A DNA stretch of 64,000 bases from Negativicutes bacterium (lineage in GTDB: Bacteria > Bacillota_C > Negativicutes > Sporomusales_B > JARLHX01). The stretch covers positions 122,343-186,342 of the forward strand of contig JARLHX010000387.1 in assembly GCA_031292035.1 (NCBI GenBank), in the 5' to 3' direction. Positions 25,140 through 33,449 of the stretch are shown piece after piece. Under the pieces are notes generated by a model. The model did no database searches, had not been told where the DNA came from, and saw nothing but the letters and a program-made list of their open reading frames with translations. The position numbers were made by a program, and so were the translations under genes. Positions within the stretch are counted from its first letter, which is position 1. The number at the start of each line of letters is the position of its first letter.

Positions 25140-25946
25140 ATGTTCAAATTGCAAATGAGGGTTACCGGCCGAGAACGAAAAGAGGTGGCCGGCTTGATCG
25201 CCAGCCACTTTAAAACACAGGCAGTATATGAGGGAGTGCCGAGCTTTGGGTATCTAATAAGAGAGCCGATCGGCAGGGAATGGCGCGTTGACAAAACCGG
25301 CGCGATTCTCACCGAGGGCACAGCGAAAGATAATTTAGCAGGAATGTTTACGGTGCTAAAGGCAATGGAAGAAAGTGGAGTAGAGGCGATAGGCCAGGCG
25401 GAAGTGACCATCTCTACCGAGGGTCATAACGGCATTACGCTGCGCAATCTGATCAACATACTGGCCGCCAAGGAGCAATTTATAACCAAGGTAACGGGCG
25501 CTGCCGGCCATCCCTTTATTGACCAGGAAATGGTGACAGCGGTCAACGACGTCCGGCTCAAAACCGTCGGCGATTTTTTGGAGGCTGTCAGCGGCAAGGG
25601 TTGTCCAGGCATTGTGATTACCAAGGACACCTTAACATTTAGCTGGTTCATTGCCACGTTAAATCCGGAAGCCATCCAGGCTTATATTCACCTTGCCTTT
25701 GCGGTAAATAGATTAGCCTTGGCCCAAAAACATTCCTCGCCGCGCGAGACGGAAACCGCAAATGAAAAATATACCTTCAGGGTGTGGCTGCTCAGGCTTG
25801 GGTTTATCGGTGAGGAATATAAGACCAGCCGGAAGATGTTACTTGACAGGCTTAGCGGTGACGGTTCCTTTCGGACGCAGGACCAGGCTCAAGAAGCGGT
25901 AAGAAAGCGTAAGGACCGGCGGAATGAATCTAGAGCTGTGGTGTAA
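25140..25946 (+). CDS. Phage virulence-related protein family
   Basis: A 268-aa protein. The ATG at 25140 has AAAGGAGG ten bases upstream, far better than the earlier in-frame ATG. The sequence (RKEVAGLIASHFKT, YLIREPIGREWRVDKTGAILTE, EVTISTEGHNGITLRNL) resembles what is annotated in other Firmicute phages as a virulence-related protein, often next to a DNA methyltransferase. No enzyme motif is visible. Separated from the methyltransferase here only by the RIT element. Confidence 0.6.
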   Translation: MFKLQMRVTGRERKEVAGLIASHFKTQAVYEGVPSFGYLIREPIGREWRVDKTGAILTEGTAKDNLAGMFTVLKAMEESGVEAIGQAEVTISTEGHNGITLRNLINILAAKEQFITKVTGAAGHPFIDQEMVTAVNDVRLKTVGDFLEAVSGKGCPGIVITKDTLTFSWFIATLNPEAIQAYIHLAFAVNRLALAQKHSSPRETETANEKYTFRVWLLRLGFIGEEYKTSRKMLLDRLSGDGSFRTQDQAQEAVRKRKDRRNESRAVV

Positions 25947-25967
25947 AAAACAGGAAGTAAGTAACTC

Positions 25968-25996
25968 TTGCTTTTACTGTATAGGCGGCCTATAAT
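25968..25996 (+). promoter_or_regulatory. Candidate promoter
   Basis: TTGCTT, exactly 17 bases, TATAAT, then a LexA-like box seven bases downstream. It could drive a leader toward the Y-family polymerase gene 700 bases away. Confidence 0.55.
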
Positions 25997-26002
25997 TAAA
26001 AT

Positions 26003-26016
26003 CGAACACACGTTCT
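26003..26016. promoter_or_regulatory. LexA/DinR-like SOS box
   Basis: CGAACACACGTTCT, a near match to the Gram-positive consensus CGAAC-N4-GTTCG. Placed over the likely start of transcription of the promoter at 25968-25996, so repression is expected. Confidence 0.55.
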
Positions 26017-26242
26017 GTCTGTGCGCATATATCAGGGACACGTTAAGGGCGACTGTATATTTTGTTTTTTCACAATCACTGATAAGCCGTCTTCAGACGT
26101 AGCGGCCACGGCATCAAAAAAGGACAGACGAATCTGCCCTCTCTGTAGTGGATTAATAAAATGATTAGCCTATGACTAGTCTTGATGCCTGACGGACTGG
26201 TTAATTTTCTTCCAGTCCAGTTGTCTATTTCCTCCTGTTTTA

Positions 26243-26422
26243 TTAGGCGTTTCCCTTTAATCCTCTGGTGTAAGTAGAGTATGATTCTAGAACTTTTTCT
26301 AAATCCTTTGATAGCCGAGAACTTTCTTCCGCGTTACCATTTACCTCTGCCTTGTCTATCGCCCGATAGAGTGCTTCGATTTTATCAGCATATATTTTTT
26401 CTACTGCGGCATCCCGGAACAA
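26243..26422 (-). CDS. Spo0E-like small protein, 59 aa (antisense)
   Basis: On the minus strand, a TTG at 26422 is preceded by AGGGAGG at good spacing. Near the C-terminus, SKDLEKVLESY lines up with the Spo0E aspartyl-phosphate phosphatase signature SQELDKLIxxY, with Asp replaced by Glu. The size and two-helix pattern (KIEALYRAIDKAE) also fit. If functional it could affect host sporulation phosphorelay. Recognition rests on one short motif. Confidence 0.45.
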   Translation of the reverse strand: MFRDAAVEKIYADKIEALYRAIDKAEVNGNAEESSRLSKDLEKVLESYSTYTRGLKGNA

Positions 26423-26658
26423 TGAATTTTCCTCCCTACGATGATACCCATAAAAAAACACTTGCTAATAATTCCACCGTGATTTGGACTTTTCCTGCCG
26501 CTCTCTAATCGCTTCAAGTAGGTAATTTTTGGTCAAATTCTGTCTCACCGCTAACAACAGGGCAGGGCTTCCATAACGGTTTATTATTAGACTGGTGCTA
26601 ACGCTGTTTTATGGGCGTTACGCGACGCGTCTTTGTTACTGAAGTAAATACATAGGCA

Positions 26659-26670
26659 ATACATATGTTC
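26659..26670. promoter_or_regulatory. Degenerate LexA-like box
   Basis: ATACATATGTTC matches the GAACATATGTTC consensus at ten of twelve positions, 20 bases before the polymerase start codon. Confidence 0.4.
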
Positions 26671-26689
26671 TAAAATGACGGAGGTAATT

Positions 26690-27928
26690 ATGGGCCGTAC
26701 TATACTGCATGTCGACTTAAACAACTTTTACGCCTCCGTCGAGTGCCTTTATCGGCCTGAACTTCGAGGGAAAGCGCTTGCCGTTACCGGCGATGCCGAG
26801 GCCAGACACGGAATCGTACTGGCCAAGAACAACATAGCCAAAGCTGCTGGCGTCAAAACCGGGGAAGTCATATGGCAGGCCAGGCAGAAGTGCCCAGGCT
26901 TGCTATGTGTCTCAGCTGATTTTCACAAGTACCTGAGATTTTCCCGGTTGGCGCGAGCGATTTATGAAGACTATACCGATCAGATCGAGCCGTTTGGTAT
27001 TGATGAAGCTTGGCTTGATGTAACATGTTCGGTTCAACTATTCGGAGATGGTGCTTCGATCGCAGATGACATCCGTCGCCGGCTGCGGGAGGAATTGGGC
27101 ATCACAGGATCGGCGGGCGTATCCTTCAACAAGATTTTCGCCAAACTTGGCAGCGACATGAAAAAACCAGATGCGACGACGATCATTACCGAAGATAATT
27201 TCCGGAATGTAGTGTGGCCGCTGCCGGTCGGCGAATTGTTATATGTAGGACGGTCTACCAAGCGGAAGCTTGAAAACAGGGCGGTTTTTACGATTGGCGA
27301 CCTGGCTAAGCGGGATACCCACAGTTTGCATCTGCTCTTAGGTGTATGGGGCGAGACACTCTGGCATTTTGCCAACGGAATGGACTCCACGCCAGTACGT
27401 CGGTCCGGCGAAGAGAGCCTGATCAAAAGTGTCGGAAATAGTACAACAACATCCAGGGATTTGATCCATAACGAAGATGTTAAGATGATTGTATATGTAC
27501 TGGCAGAAAGTGTGGCGGCCCGGCTTCGCAAGCACGGTATGAAATGTAAGACAGTAGCGATCAGTGTTCGGGATACAGAACTCTTTTCCTTCGAGCGCCA
27601 AGGCCAACTGCCTGCACCGACTTATTTATCAGGAGAAATTGCTGCGAGAGCGATGGATTTATTTTCAGCCAATTACCGATGGGAAAAGCCGATTCGAAGC
27701 GTAGGGGTGCGCGGCGCCGATCTGGTGACAGCAAGTGGTCATATTCAAATTGACCTGTTTGATGGAGATAAAAGTGGTCGAGAGATGCTGGAAAAGACGG
27801 TGGATAATCTTCGGCAGCGGTTTGGCCACTACAGTATTCAGCGCTGTGCCATGCTACAAGATCGAAAGTTAACCGGCTTCAATCCCAAAGATGATCATAC
27901 TATCCACCCCATATCATTTTTCAGATAG
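26690..27928 (+). CDS. Y-family DNA polymerase (UmuC/DinB-like)
   Basis: A 412-aa translesion polymerase. DLNNFYASVE and FGIDEAWLDV provide the metal-binding catalytic residues; the family fingers/little finger regions follow. The ATG at 26690 follows ACGGAGG. The preceding LexA-like sites suggest SOS induction. Phage-borne UvrX-type polymerases of this kind help tolerate DNA damage during induction. Confidence 0.88.
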   Translation: MGRTILHVDLNNFYASVECLYRPELRGKALAVTGDAEARHGIVLAKNNIAKAAGVKTGEVIWQARQKCPGLLCVSADFHKYLRFSRLARAIYEDYTDQIEPFGIDEAWLDVTCSVQLFGDGASIADDIRRRLREELGITGSAGVSFNKIFAKLGSDMKKPDATTIITEDNFRNVVWPLPVGELLYVGRSTKRKLENRAVFTIGDLAKRDTHSLHLLLGVWGETLWHFANGMDSTPVRRSGEESLIKSVGNSTTTSRDLIHNEDVKMIVYVLAESVAARLRKHGMKCKTVAISVRDTELFSFERQGQLPAPTYLSGEIAARAMDLFSANYRWEKPIRSVGVRGADLVTASGHIQIDLFDGDKSGREMLEKTVDNLRQRFGHYSIQRCAMLQDRKLTGFNPKDDHTIHPISFFR

Positions 27929-27939
27929 GGTGAACTTAT

Positions 27940-28170
27940 ATGAGTAAAGAATTTATTGCCGTAACTGCAGAGCATCTGCCTGACGGCCACATCCGCCCGC
28001 TATCGCTGACATGGACAGACGGGCGAGTATATTCAATCGATAAAGTCTTGGACGTGCGCGTGGCGCCTTCCTTGAAATGCGGTGGGCTGGGAATGCGCTA
28101 TACTTGCCGGATTCGAGGGAAAGAGGTATATCTATTCTGTGATGAAGGCAAATGGTTTCTTGAGAAATAG
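27940..28170 (+). CDS. Small protein downstream of Y-polymerase, 76 aa
   Basis: AGGGTGA before the ATG; nine-base gap after the polymerase gene, so co-transcribed. Beta-rich sequence (IRPLSLTWTDGRVYSIDKV, YTCRIRGKEVYLFCDEG). Not YolD. Possibly an accessory to the polymerase, by position only. Confidence 0.55.
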   Translation: MSKEFIAVTAEHLPDGHIRPLSLTWTDGRVYSIDKVLDVRVAPSLKCGGLGMRYTCRIRGKEVYLFCDEGKWFLEK

Positions 28171-28194
28171 ATAATGAGATTATCGTTGAGCAAT

Positions 28195-28220
28195 CAGGGA
28201 GCCTGTGGGCTTCCTTTTTT
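28195..28220 (+). terminator. Terminator before the packaging genes
   Basis: AGGGAGCC-TGTG-GGCTTCCT followed by TTTTT. Confidence 0.65.
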
Positions 28221-28296
28221 CATGCCTATTGACAAGCCTCATTCAGTAATTATCCGGGGGCGGGAAGAGTTGACGGGAAAAAGGTGGCGTTACTAG

Positions 28297-28650
28297 ATGC
28301 AACAAAAAAGGCTAAACCTAAACGAGCAAGCAAGTGAAATTCTGAAAATCGCCGAGAAACATGGCGTTGAACAGAATTTCTTTTTCATAACCACGTTTAA
28401 GCGTTATCAGGTACAGCTTAAGATCCTGAACGAGCTTGAGAAAACAATAACCGATGATGGTGTTCTGGTAACTAAGCAGTATGTGAAAGGCAGGGAGAAT
28501 GTTTACTCTCATCCGGCTATCTCGGACTATAACAAAACAGCGGACAGCTCGAACCGGACGGTGGCGACGCTTATGAAAATAATCACCACGCTCCGTCGCG
28601 GAGGCCAAGAAGATGAAGATGAACTATTAAAGTTTTTGCGGTCGCATTAA
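28297..28650 (+). CDS. P27-family small terminase subunit
   Basis: A 117-aa helical protein with the P27 pattern: FKRYQVQLKILNELEKTITDDG and the ending SNRTVATLMKIITTLRRG. Directly upstream of the large subunit. Recognises the packaging site and stimulates the motor. Confidence 0.85.
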   Translation: MQQKRLNLNEQASEILKIAEKHGVEQNFFFITTFKRYQVQLKILNELEKTITDDGVLVTKQYVKGRENVYSHPAISDYNKTADSSNRTVATLMKIITTLRRGGQEDEDELLKFLRSH

Positions 28651-28651
28651 C

Positions 28652-30325
28652 ATGACATACTTGGAGGAATATTCGAGAAAGGTTATTGCTGGCGAAATAA
28701 CCGCCTGCCACCGGATAAAACAAATCTGCACTCTTCTACTCGACAAGTTAACCTATCCCGAAAAACACGACCCTTGGGTATTTGATGAAAAGCTAACGGC
28801 CGTTCCTATTGATTTTATAGAAACCTTTTGCAAGCAGGCTCAGGGCAAGATGGGGACACCGCTGAAACTAGAATTATTTCAGAAGGCTAAATTCCAGGCG
28901 ATCTTTGGGTTTGTGCATAAGGACACTCGGCTCCGGCAGTATAACGAGTGCTTGACGATCGAGGGCCGGAAAAACGGTAAGTCGTCCGAGTCGGCCGCAG
29001 TTAACCTATTCCTCCTGATGGGCGACGGCGAGGGCGCTCCTGAAATTTACAACATCGCTACTATGCTGGACCAGGCCAAGATTGGATTTGAATACTCATA
29101 TAAAATGGTTAAGCAATCGCCTGTGCTAACGAAACATATTCGTAAACGCATGAGCGATTTATATTTTGCCCACAACATGGGGATCATCAAGCCCCTGGCC
29201 AGCAATAGCAACAGCCTGGACGGGCTGAATGCGCACGGAGTGACGATTGACGAGCTTTCGGCCATCAAAAACCGCGACATTTATGACCTGATGAAACAGT
29301 CCATGTCGGCCCGGCAGCAGCCGCTACTCTTTTGCATTACGACAAACGGTTTTGTCAGGGACAGTATTTTTGACAGCCAGTACGAATACGCCTGCAATGT
29401 TTTGGACGGCAAGGTCACAGATGATCGGTTTCTATCCTTTATATACGAGCTTGACAGCAAAGACGAATGGGATAAAGAAGAGTGTTGGATAAAAGCTAAC
29501 CCGGGACTTGGAACTATAAAGTCTGTGGCATTTCTGCGAGAGTGCGTATCTAAGGCTAAGAATGATCCAGCATTTAAGCCCACGGTTATGGTTAAGGACT
29601 TCAACATGAAGGAGAACTCATCTTCAGCGTGGCTTAACTGGGATGAAATCAACAACCAGGAAGAGTTTGATTTTAGTAGCTTCGGATTCCGTTACGGTGT
29701 TGGCGGTTTTGATGCTTCAGAGACTACCGACCTAACTGCGGCCAAAGTGATATGCATGAGGCCCGGCGACGATAAAATCTATGTTAAATCGATGTATTGG
29801 ATTCCGGAAGAAGTCTTGAACCAAATGGACACGGACGGCAACCGGCGCGAGCGCGATAACGTCCCATATCTGCTCTGGGAAAAGCAGGGGCTGCTCAGGA
29901 CGACGCCGGGCAATAAAATAGACAAGCATTGTATTTTAGAATGGTTTATGGAGCTTCGCGACAAAGACGACGTTTACGTTCCTTGGATTGGGTTCGACCC
30001 GTGGCACATTGAGGATTCGCTCTTGAATGAATTCATTGCCGAGTTTGGGCGAGAGAGCATGATTAAGATTCGGCAGGGCGTACAGACCTTGTCCTACCCA
30101 ATGAAGTCGCTTAAGGGGGACCTGGCGGCTAAGAAAATAGTATTTAATAAAAATCCCATCGATATGTGGAACCTGTCGAACCTGGAAATCAGAACAGACA
30201 TAAACGGCAATATCCAGCCGGTGAAAGGCAAGGACAACCGGCGCCGGATCGACGGTGCCATGGCGCTCATCGACGCATATGTTGTGCTCCAGGACAAGAT
30301 GGATGAATATGCAAACTTGATATGA
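28652..30325 (+). CDS. Large terminase subunit
   Basis: A 557-aa packaging ATPase/nuclease. Walker A-like EGRKNGKSSES (near 104-112), Walker B-like VTIDELSAI (near 196-204), and nuclease-domain acidic residues such as GGFDASETTDLTA and IGFDPWHIEDS. HK97/P27-type partner. One base after the small subunit. Confidence 0.92.
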   Translation: MTYLEEYSRKVIAGEITACHRIKQICTLLLDKLTYPEKHDPWVFDEKLTAVPIDFIETFCKQAQGKMGTPLKLELFQKAKFQAIFGFVHKDTRLRQYNECLTIEGRKNGKSSESAAVNLFLLMGDGEGAPEIYNIATMLDQAKIGFEYSYKMVKQSPVLTKHIRKRMSDLYFAHNMGIIKPLASNSNSLDGLNAHGVTIDELSAIKNRDIYDLMKQSMSARQQPLLFCITTNGFVRDSIFDSQYEYACNVLDGKVTDDRFLSFIYELDSKDEWDKEECWIKANPGLGTIKSVAFLRECVSKAKNDPAFKPTVMVKDFNMKENSSSAWLNWDEINNQEEFDFSSFGFRYGVGGFDASETTDLTAAKVICMRPGDDKIYVKSMYWIPEEVLNQMDTDGNRRERDNVPYLLWEKQGLLRTTPGNKIDKHCILEWFMELRDKDDVYVPWIGFDPWHIEDSLLNEFIAEFGRESMIKIRQGVQTLSYPMKSLKGDLAAKKIVFNKNPIDMWNLSNLEIRTDINGNIQPVKGKDNRRRIDGAMALIDAYVVLQDKMDEYANLI

Positions 30326-30372
30326 GGTGTCAATGCTTGTGTGTAGTTTACGAAAAAAATGATGCGAACAAT

Positions 30373-30464
30373 TGTGGATTCTGTGGATAAGAAGCGAAAA
30401 ATGCTAAAATTGGGGTCGTTACCGGCGATTGTTTTGTGGATAACCATGTGGATACTGTTGATAA
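30373..30464 (+). promoter_or_regulatory. Cluster of five DnaA-box-like 9-mers
   Basis: TGTGGATTC (30373), TGTGGATAA (30382), TGTGGATAA (30435), TGTGGATAC (30447) and TGTTGATAA (30456), all in one orientation. Two equal the complement of the DnaA box TTATCCACA. Spacings of 9, 12 and 9 bases within the two groups. A DnaA-binding, origin, regulatory or titration role is inference. Confidence 0.6.
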
Positions 30465-30529
30465 GTCGACATAACTATTTTTGTGAAGCAATCTTCCGGT
30501 GGATTGAACAACATTTGAGGTGGTTTTGG

Positions 30530-30739
30530 GTGTGTGATAAACTGATCCATCGTTTGGCCAGACGCACTTCTTTTTCATTTGGCCAGATTTCAGCCTATGT
30601 CGCGCGCGTCGGCGCCGGCGTTCCAGACTCGGTTCTGGTCTACAACATCATGGAGGCTTCCGCCATGAATATCGACCTGGAGATTCTTGGCGCCGCACAG
30701 CCTATCTCAGAGGATTTCTGTGGCTCAGGAGTTTTCTAG
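30530..30739 (+). CDS. Small phage protein, 69 aa
   Basis: GTG at 30530 with GAGGTGG six bases upstream. YVARVGAGVPDSVLVYNIMEA looks like a conserved phage ORF lying between terminase and HNH, but no family is named. Its end overlaps the HNH gene. Confidence 0.45.
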   Translation: MCDKLIHRLARRTSFSFGQISAYVARVGAGVPDSVLVYNIMEASAMNIDLEILGAAQPISEDFCGSGVF

Positions 30740-31019
30740 GGCCTTCTATCGATCGGTGGCTTGGCTTAAATGCCGCGCGGCCTATGTCGTGTCGGTGTTT
30801 TATTGTTGCGAACTTTGCCATGAGCCGGTCGGGACCAGCGGTATTCTTCACCACAAAATACTGCTGACACCTGAAAATATATATGACCCGGCGGTTACAC
30901 TCAACTGGGACTGCCTGGAGTATCAATGCCAGCGGTGCCACAACCAGACACACTCGGACAGTCTTCCATTAAGGGAGGGCGTTCGTTTCGACGAACAAGG
31001 TAACCTAGTGAGGGGGTGA
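30720..31019 (+). CDS. HNH endonuclease
   Basis: A 99-aa protein. CCELCHEPVGTSGILHHK and CLEYQCQRCHNQTH give the zinc knuckles and the HNH core. GTG start after CAGAGGA. Phage HNH proteins next to terminase genes support cos cleavage in several siphophages, so this may assist packaging. Confidence 0.85.
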   Translation: MAQEFSRAFYRSVAWLKCRAAYVVSVFYCCELCHEPVGTSGILHHKILLTPENIYDPAVTLNWDCLEYQCQRCHNQTHSDSLPLREGVRFDEQGNLVRG

Positions 31020-31023
31020 AAAC

Positions 31024-32340
31024 TTGGAGATTAGGAATATGTTTGACGCCGTTTTCGGAGCTAAAAAACCCCCGATGGATGTGACTCAGTATCGGTTTTT
31101 GAACGACTTCTCACCTGTCTTTTCATCCGTTAACGGGAACTTCTACGACAACGATGTCGTCCGGACCTGTATCGACGCGATCGCCAGAAATGCGGCGAAG
31201 CTAAAACCAAAACACATCAGGCGCGCCAATGGTCAGGTCAGAGAGGTGTCGGATGGGCTTCAATGGCTTTTGGAGATCCGGCCTAACCGCTATATGTCCT
31301 CTTACGACTTCATTTACAAGGTGGTTAGCCAGCTCTATACCAACAACAATTCATTTATCTACATCCAAACGGACGCCCTTGGCAAAATAACCGGCCTGTT
31401 TCCGCTGTCGTATTCCTCGATTGAGTTCGTCGAATATGAGCACGAGATGTACTGCCGGTTTTATTTTTTGAGCGGGTTCCGAATGACGGTTCCTTATACG
31501 GAACTGGTTCATTTGCGGCGCCATTTCAACTCCGACGACATTTTCGGGGAAAGCAACCAGAGACCTTTCAAGCCGACACTGTCACTCATTCAGACGGTCA
31601 ACGAGGGGATTATCAACGCGATAAAATCCAGCGCCCGGCTGCGCGGCTTTCTGAAGTTCACGCAAACGCTCCGACCGGAAGATCTGAAGGCACAGCGGGA
31701 CAAGTTCGTCACTGACTATCTGTCTATCAATAACGACGGAGGCATTGGCGCCGTGGATGCCAAGGCTGATTTCACGCCGGTTGAAATGAACGGCAAAATG
31801 GTTGATGACAAGCAGATGGCTGTAATCCGCGACAATGCCTACCGTTACTTCGGGGTGAGTGAGAACATAATCAAGGCCGACTATACCGAAGATCAATGGA
31901 ACGCTTTTTATGAGAGCGTCCTGGAACCTATCGCCATCCAGCTCTCCTTGGAGTTTACTGAAAAGTGCTTTACCGACCGAGAGAAGGGCTTCGGGAACGA
32001 GATTATCTTCGAGGCGAACCGGATGCAGTACGCCAGCAACACAACCAAGATTAACCTGTTACAGTATCTCATGCCGATGGGCATCTTTTCTATTAATGAC
32101 GCTCTCGAAATGTTCAGTATGCCTCCGGTGGAGGACGGCGATCGGAGGATTTTCTCGTTGAACTACGTTAACGCCAGGCTGGCCGACACCTACCAAACAG
32201 GGTCGCCGACAGCGCCGGCGGCAAATCCAAATTCAGACATGGGAGGCAATACGAATGGGGGAAAAACGGAAGAAGGAAACACGCCTGGCGGAGATGCGGG
32301 CAATTCCTCAAACAGACGAGCAGCAGGACATGATTATTGA
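31024..32340 (+). CDS. HK97-family portal protein
   Basis: A 438-aa portal with typical NDVVRTCIDAIARNAAKL and the GVSENIIKADYTEDQWNAF motif; the C-terminus is a Gly/Asn/Pro tail. TTG start with GAGGGGGTG. Its end overlaps the protease gene by 86 bases in another frame. Confidence 0.92.
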   Translation: MEIRNMFDAVFGAKKPPMDVTQYRFLNDFSPVFSSVNGNFYDNDVVRTCIDAIARNAAKLKPKHIRRANGQVREVSDGLQWLLEIRPNRYMSSYDFIYKVVSQLYTNNNSFIYIQTDALGKITGLFPLSYSSIEFVEYEHEMYCRFYFLSGFRMTVPYTELVHLRRHFNSDDIFGESNQRPFKPTLSLIQTVNEGIINAIKSSARLRGFLKFTQTLRPEDLKAQRDKFVTDYLSINNDGGIGAVDAKADFTPVEMNGKMVDDKQMAVIRDNAYRYFGVSENIIKADYTEDQWNAFYESVLEPIAIQLSLEFTEKCFTDREKGFGNEIIFEANRMQYASNTTKINLLQYLMPMGIFSINDALEMFSMPPVEDGDRRIFSLNYVNARLADTYQTGSPTAPAANPNSDMGGNTNGGKTEEGNTPGGDAGNSSNRRAAGHDY

Positions 32341-33310
32341 CGGCTATGCGATAGTCTTCGAACAGCCGACGGTTCTGTGGACCGACCCTGACACCGGCAA
32401 AGAATACAAAGAGGTTATTTCGCGAGGGGCGCTGGACGGCGTCGATTTGTCGGATGTTCCGTTCAAGTACAACCACAGCGATTCGCTGATGATTATGGCT
32501 CGGTCCCGCAATAAAACACTTATACTGGTACCCGATGATATTGGCCTGCGGGTAAGCGCCAATCTGGCGCCAACCACGGCCGGCAAAGACCTATATACGC
32601 TGATCCAACGAGGCGACATCAATAAGATGTCGTTTGCTTTTTATGTGGCGGATGATGAGTACGATCGGAACAGTTCCACCCGGAGAATCAATAAGTTCGC
32701 CACCATTGGCGATGTTTCGGCCGTGGATGCGCCAGCCTATGAGCAGACTTCCCTATCGGCCCGGTCCTACTGCGAGGGGCAGAGAGCTGCGGCCGAACTG
32801 ATGGAAAAAGAACAACAGGCGACTGAAAAAAGAAAGCAATTGCTTCAGAAGTACTTCGAAAGCCGTCACACCATTCCATATGTGAAAACCGGAACTGTGG
32901 ACGAGCCGTGGGATGGGCCGAAAATGCGAGCAAACCTCAATACCGGCCCGGACGTAAAAGGTGATTATTACCGGCAGGCGTTCGCCTGGGTAGACCAGGA
33001 TGCGAATCCGGATGCCAAGGGTTCCTATAAGTTCATCCACCACGATGTTTCAGATGGTGGCGCCATTGGGCCGGCGAACATCAAAGGCTGCCAGAGCGGC
33101 ATCGCGGTCTTAAACGGCAGCTTAGGAGGCTCTAAAATTCCCGGCGAGGATCGGCAGGGCGTCCACGAGCACCTGGCCGCCCATCTTCGGGATGCAAAGG
33201 TTGAACCCGACGAGTTACGGGCCATGATAGACAACGCTTGTGAAGATGAAGGGGAACACGAGGACATGAACCTTCGCCGGAAACTGCTGATGATAAAAAC
33301 CTATCTGTAA
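32255..33310 (+). CDS. HK97-family prohead protease with C-terminal extension
   Basis: A 351-aa protein. The first 190 residues are a prohead protease (DLSDVPFKYNHSD with the catalytic His; NKMSFAFYV; IGDVSAVDAPAYEQT). Residues about 230-340 add a second domain (KFIHHDVSDGGAIGPANIK, GVHEHLAAHLRDA) seen on some phage proteases. ATG with GGGAGG. Overlaps the portal gene. Confidence 0.85.
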   Translation: MGEKRKKETRLAEMRAIPQTDEQQDMIIDGYAIVFEQPTVLWTDPDTGKEYKEVISRGALDGVDLSDVPFKYNHSDSLMIMARSRNKTLILVPDDIGLRVSANLAPTTAGKDLYTLIQRGDINKMSFAFYVADDEYDRNSSTRRINKFATIGDVSAVDAPAYEQTSLSARSYCEGQRAAAELMEKEQQATEKRKQLLQKYFESRHTIPYVKTGTVDEPWDGPKMRANLNTGPDVKGDYYRQAFAWVDQDANPDAKGSYKFIHHDVSDGGAIGPANIKGCQSGIAVLNGSLGGSKIPGEDRQGVHEHLAAHLRDAKVEPDELRAMIDNACEDEGEHEDMNLRRKLLMIKTYL

Positions 33311-33314
33311 AACT

Positions 33315-33337
33315 GCGGCCGGATGGCTGCTTTTTTT
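33315..33337 (+). terminator. Terminator after protease gene
   Basis: GCGGCC-GGAT-GGCTGC followed by seven T. Confidence 0.65.
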
Positions 33338-33449
33338 ATGCCTTAAATCGGGAAGCTGGATGGCCGAACGAGCGCGCTGGATAGGGCGTGGCGGGTTCCG
33401 ATCCGATTCGATTCGATTCAAAAATTGTAATTTGGAGGTAAGCTTTAAT

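Larger units (their letters stand above)
25947..26242. other. Intergenic region with SOS-type promoter
   Basis: No gene found on the plus strand. It holds a promoter (25968-25996), a LexA-like box (26003-26016) and a hairpin (GGACTGG ... CCAGTCC, 26194-26219). Confidence 0.5.

Noticed and set aside
30359..30529. Upstream part of the 126-codon ORF starting at 30359
   Set aside because: The region holds DnaA-like motifs and no good start; the GTG at 30530 with its ribosome binding site is preferred.
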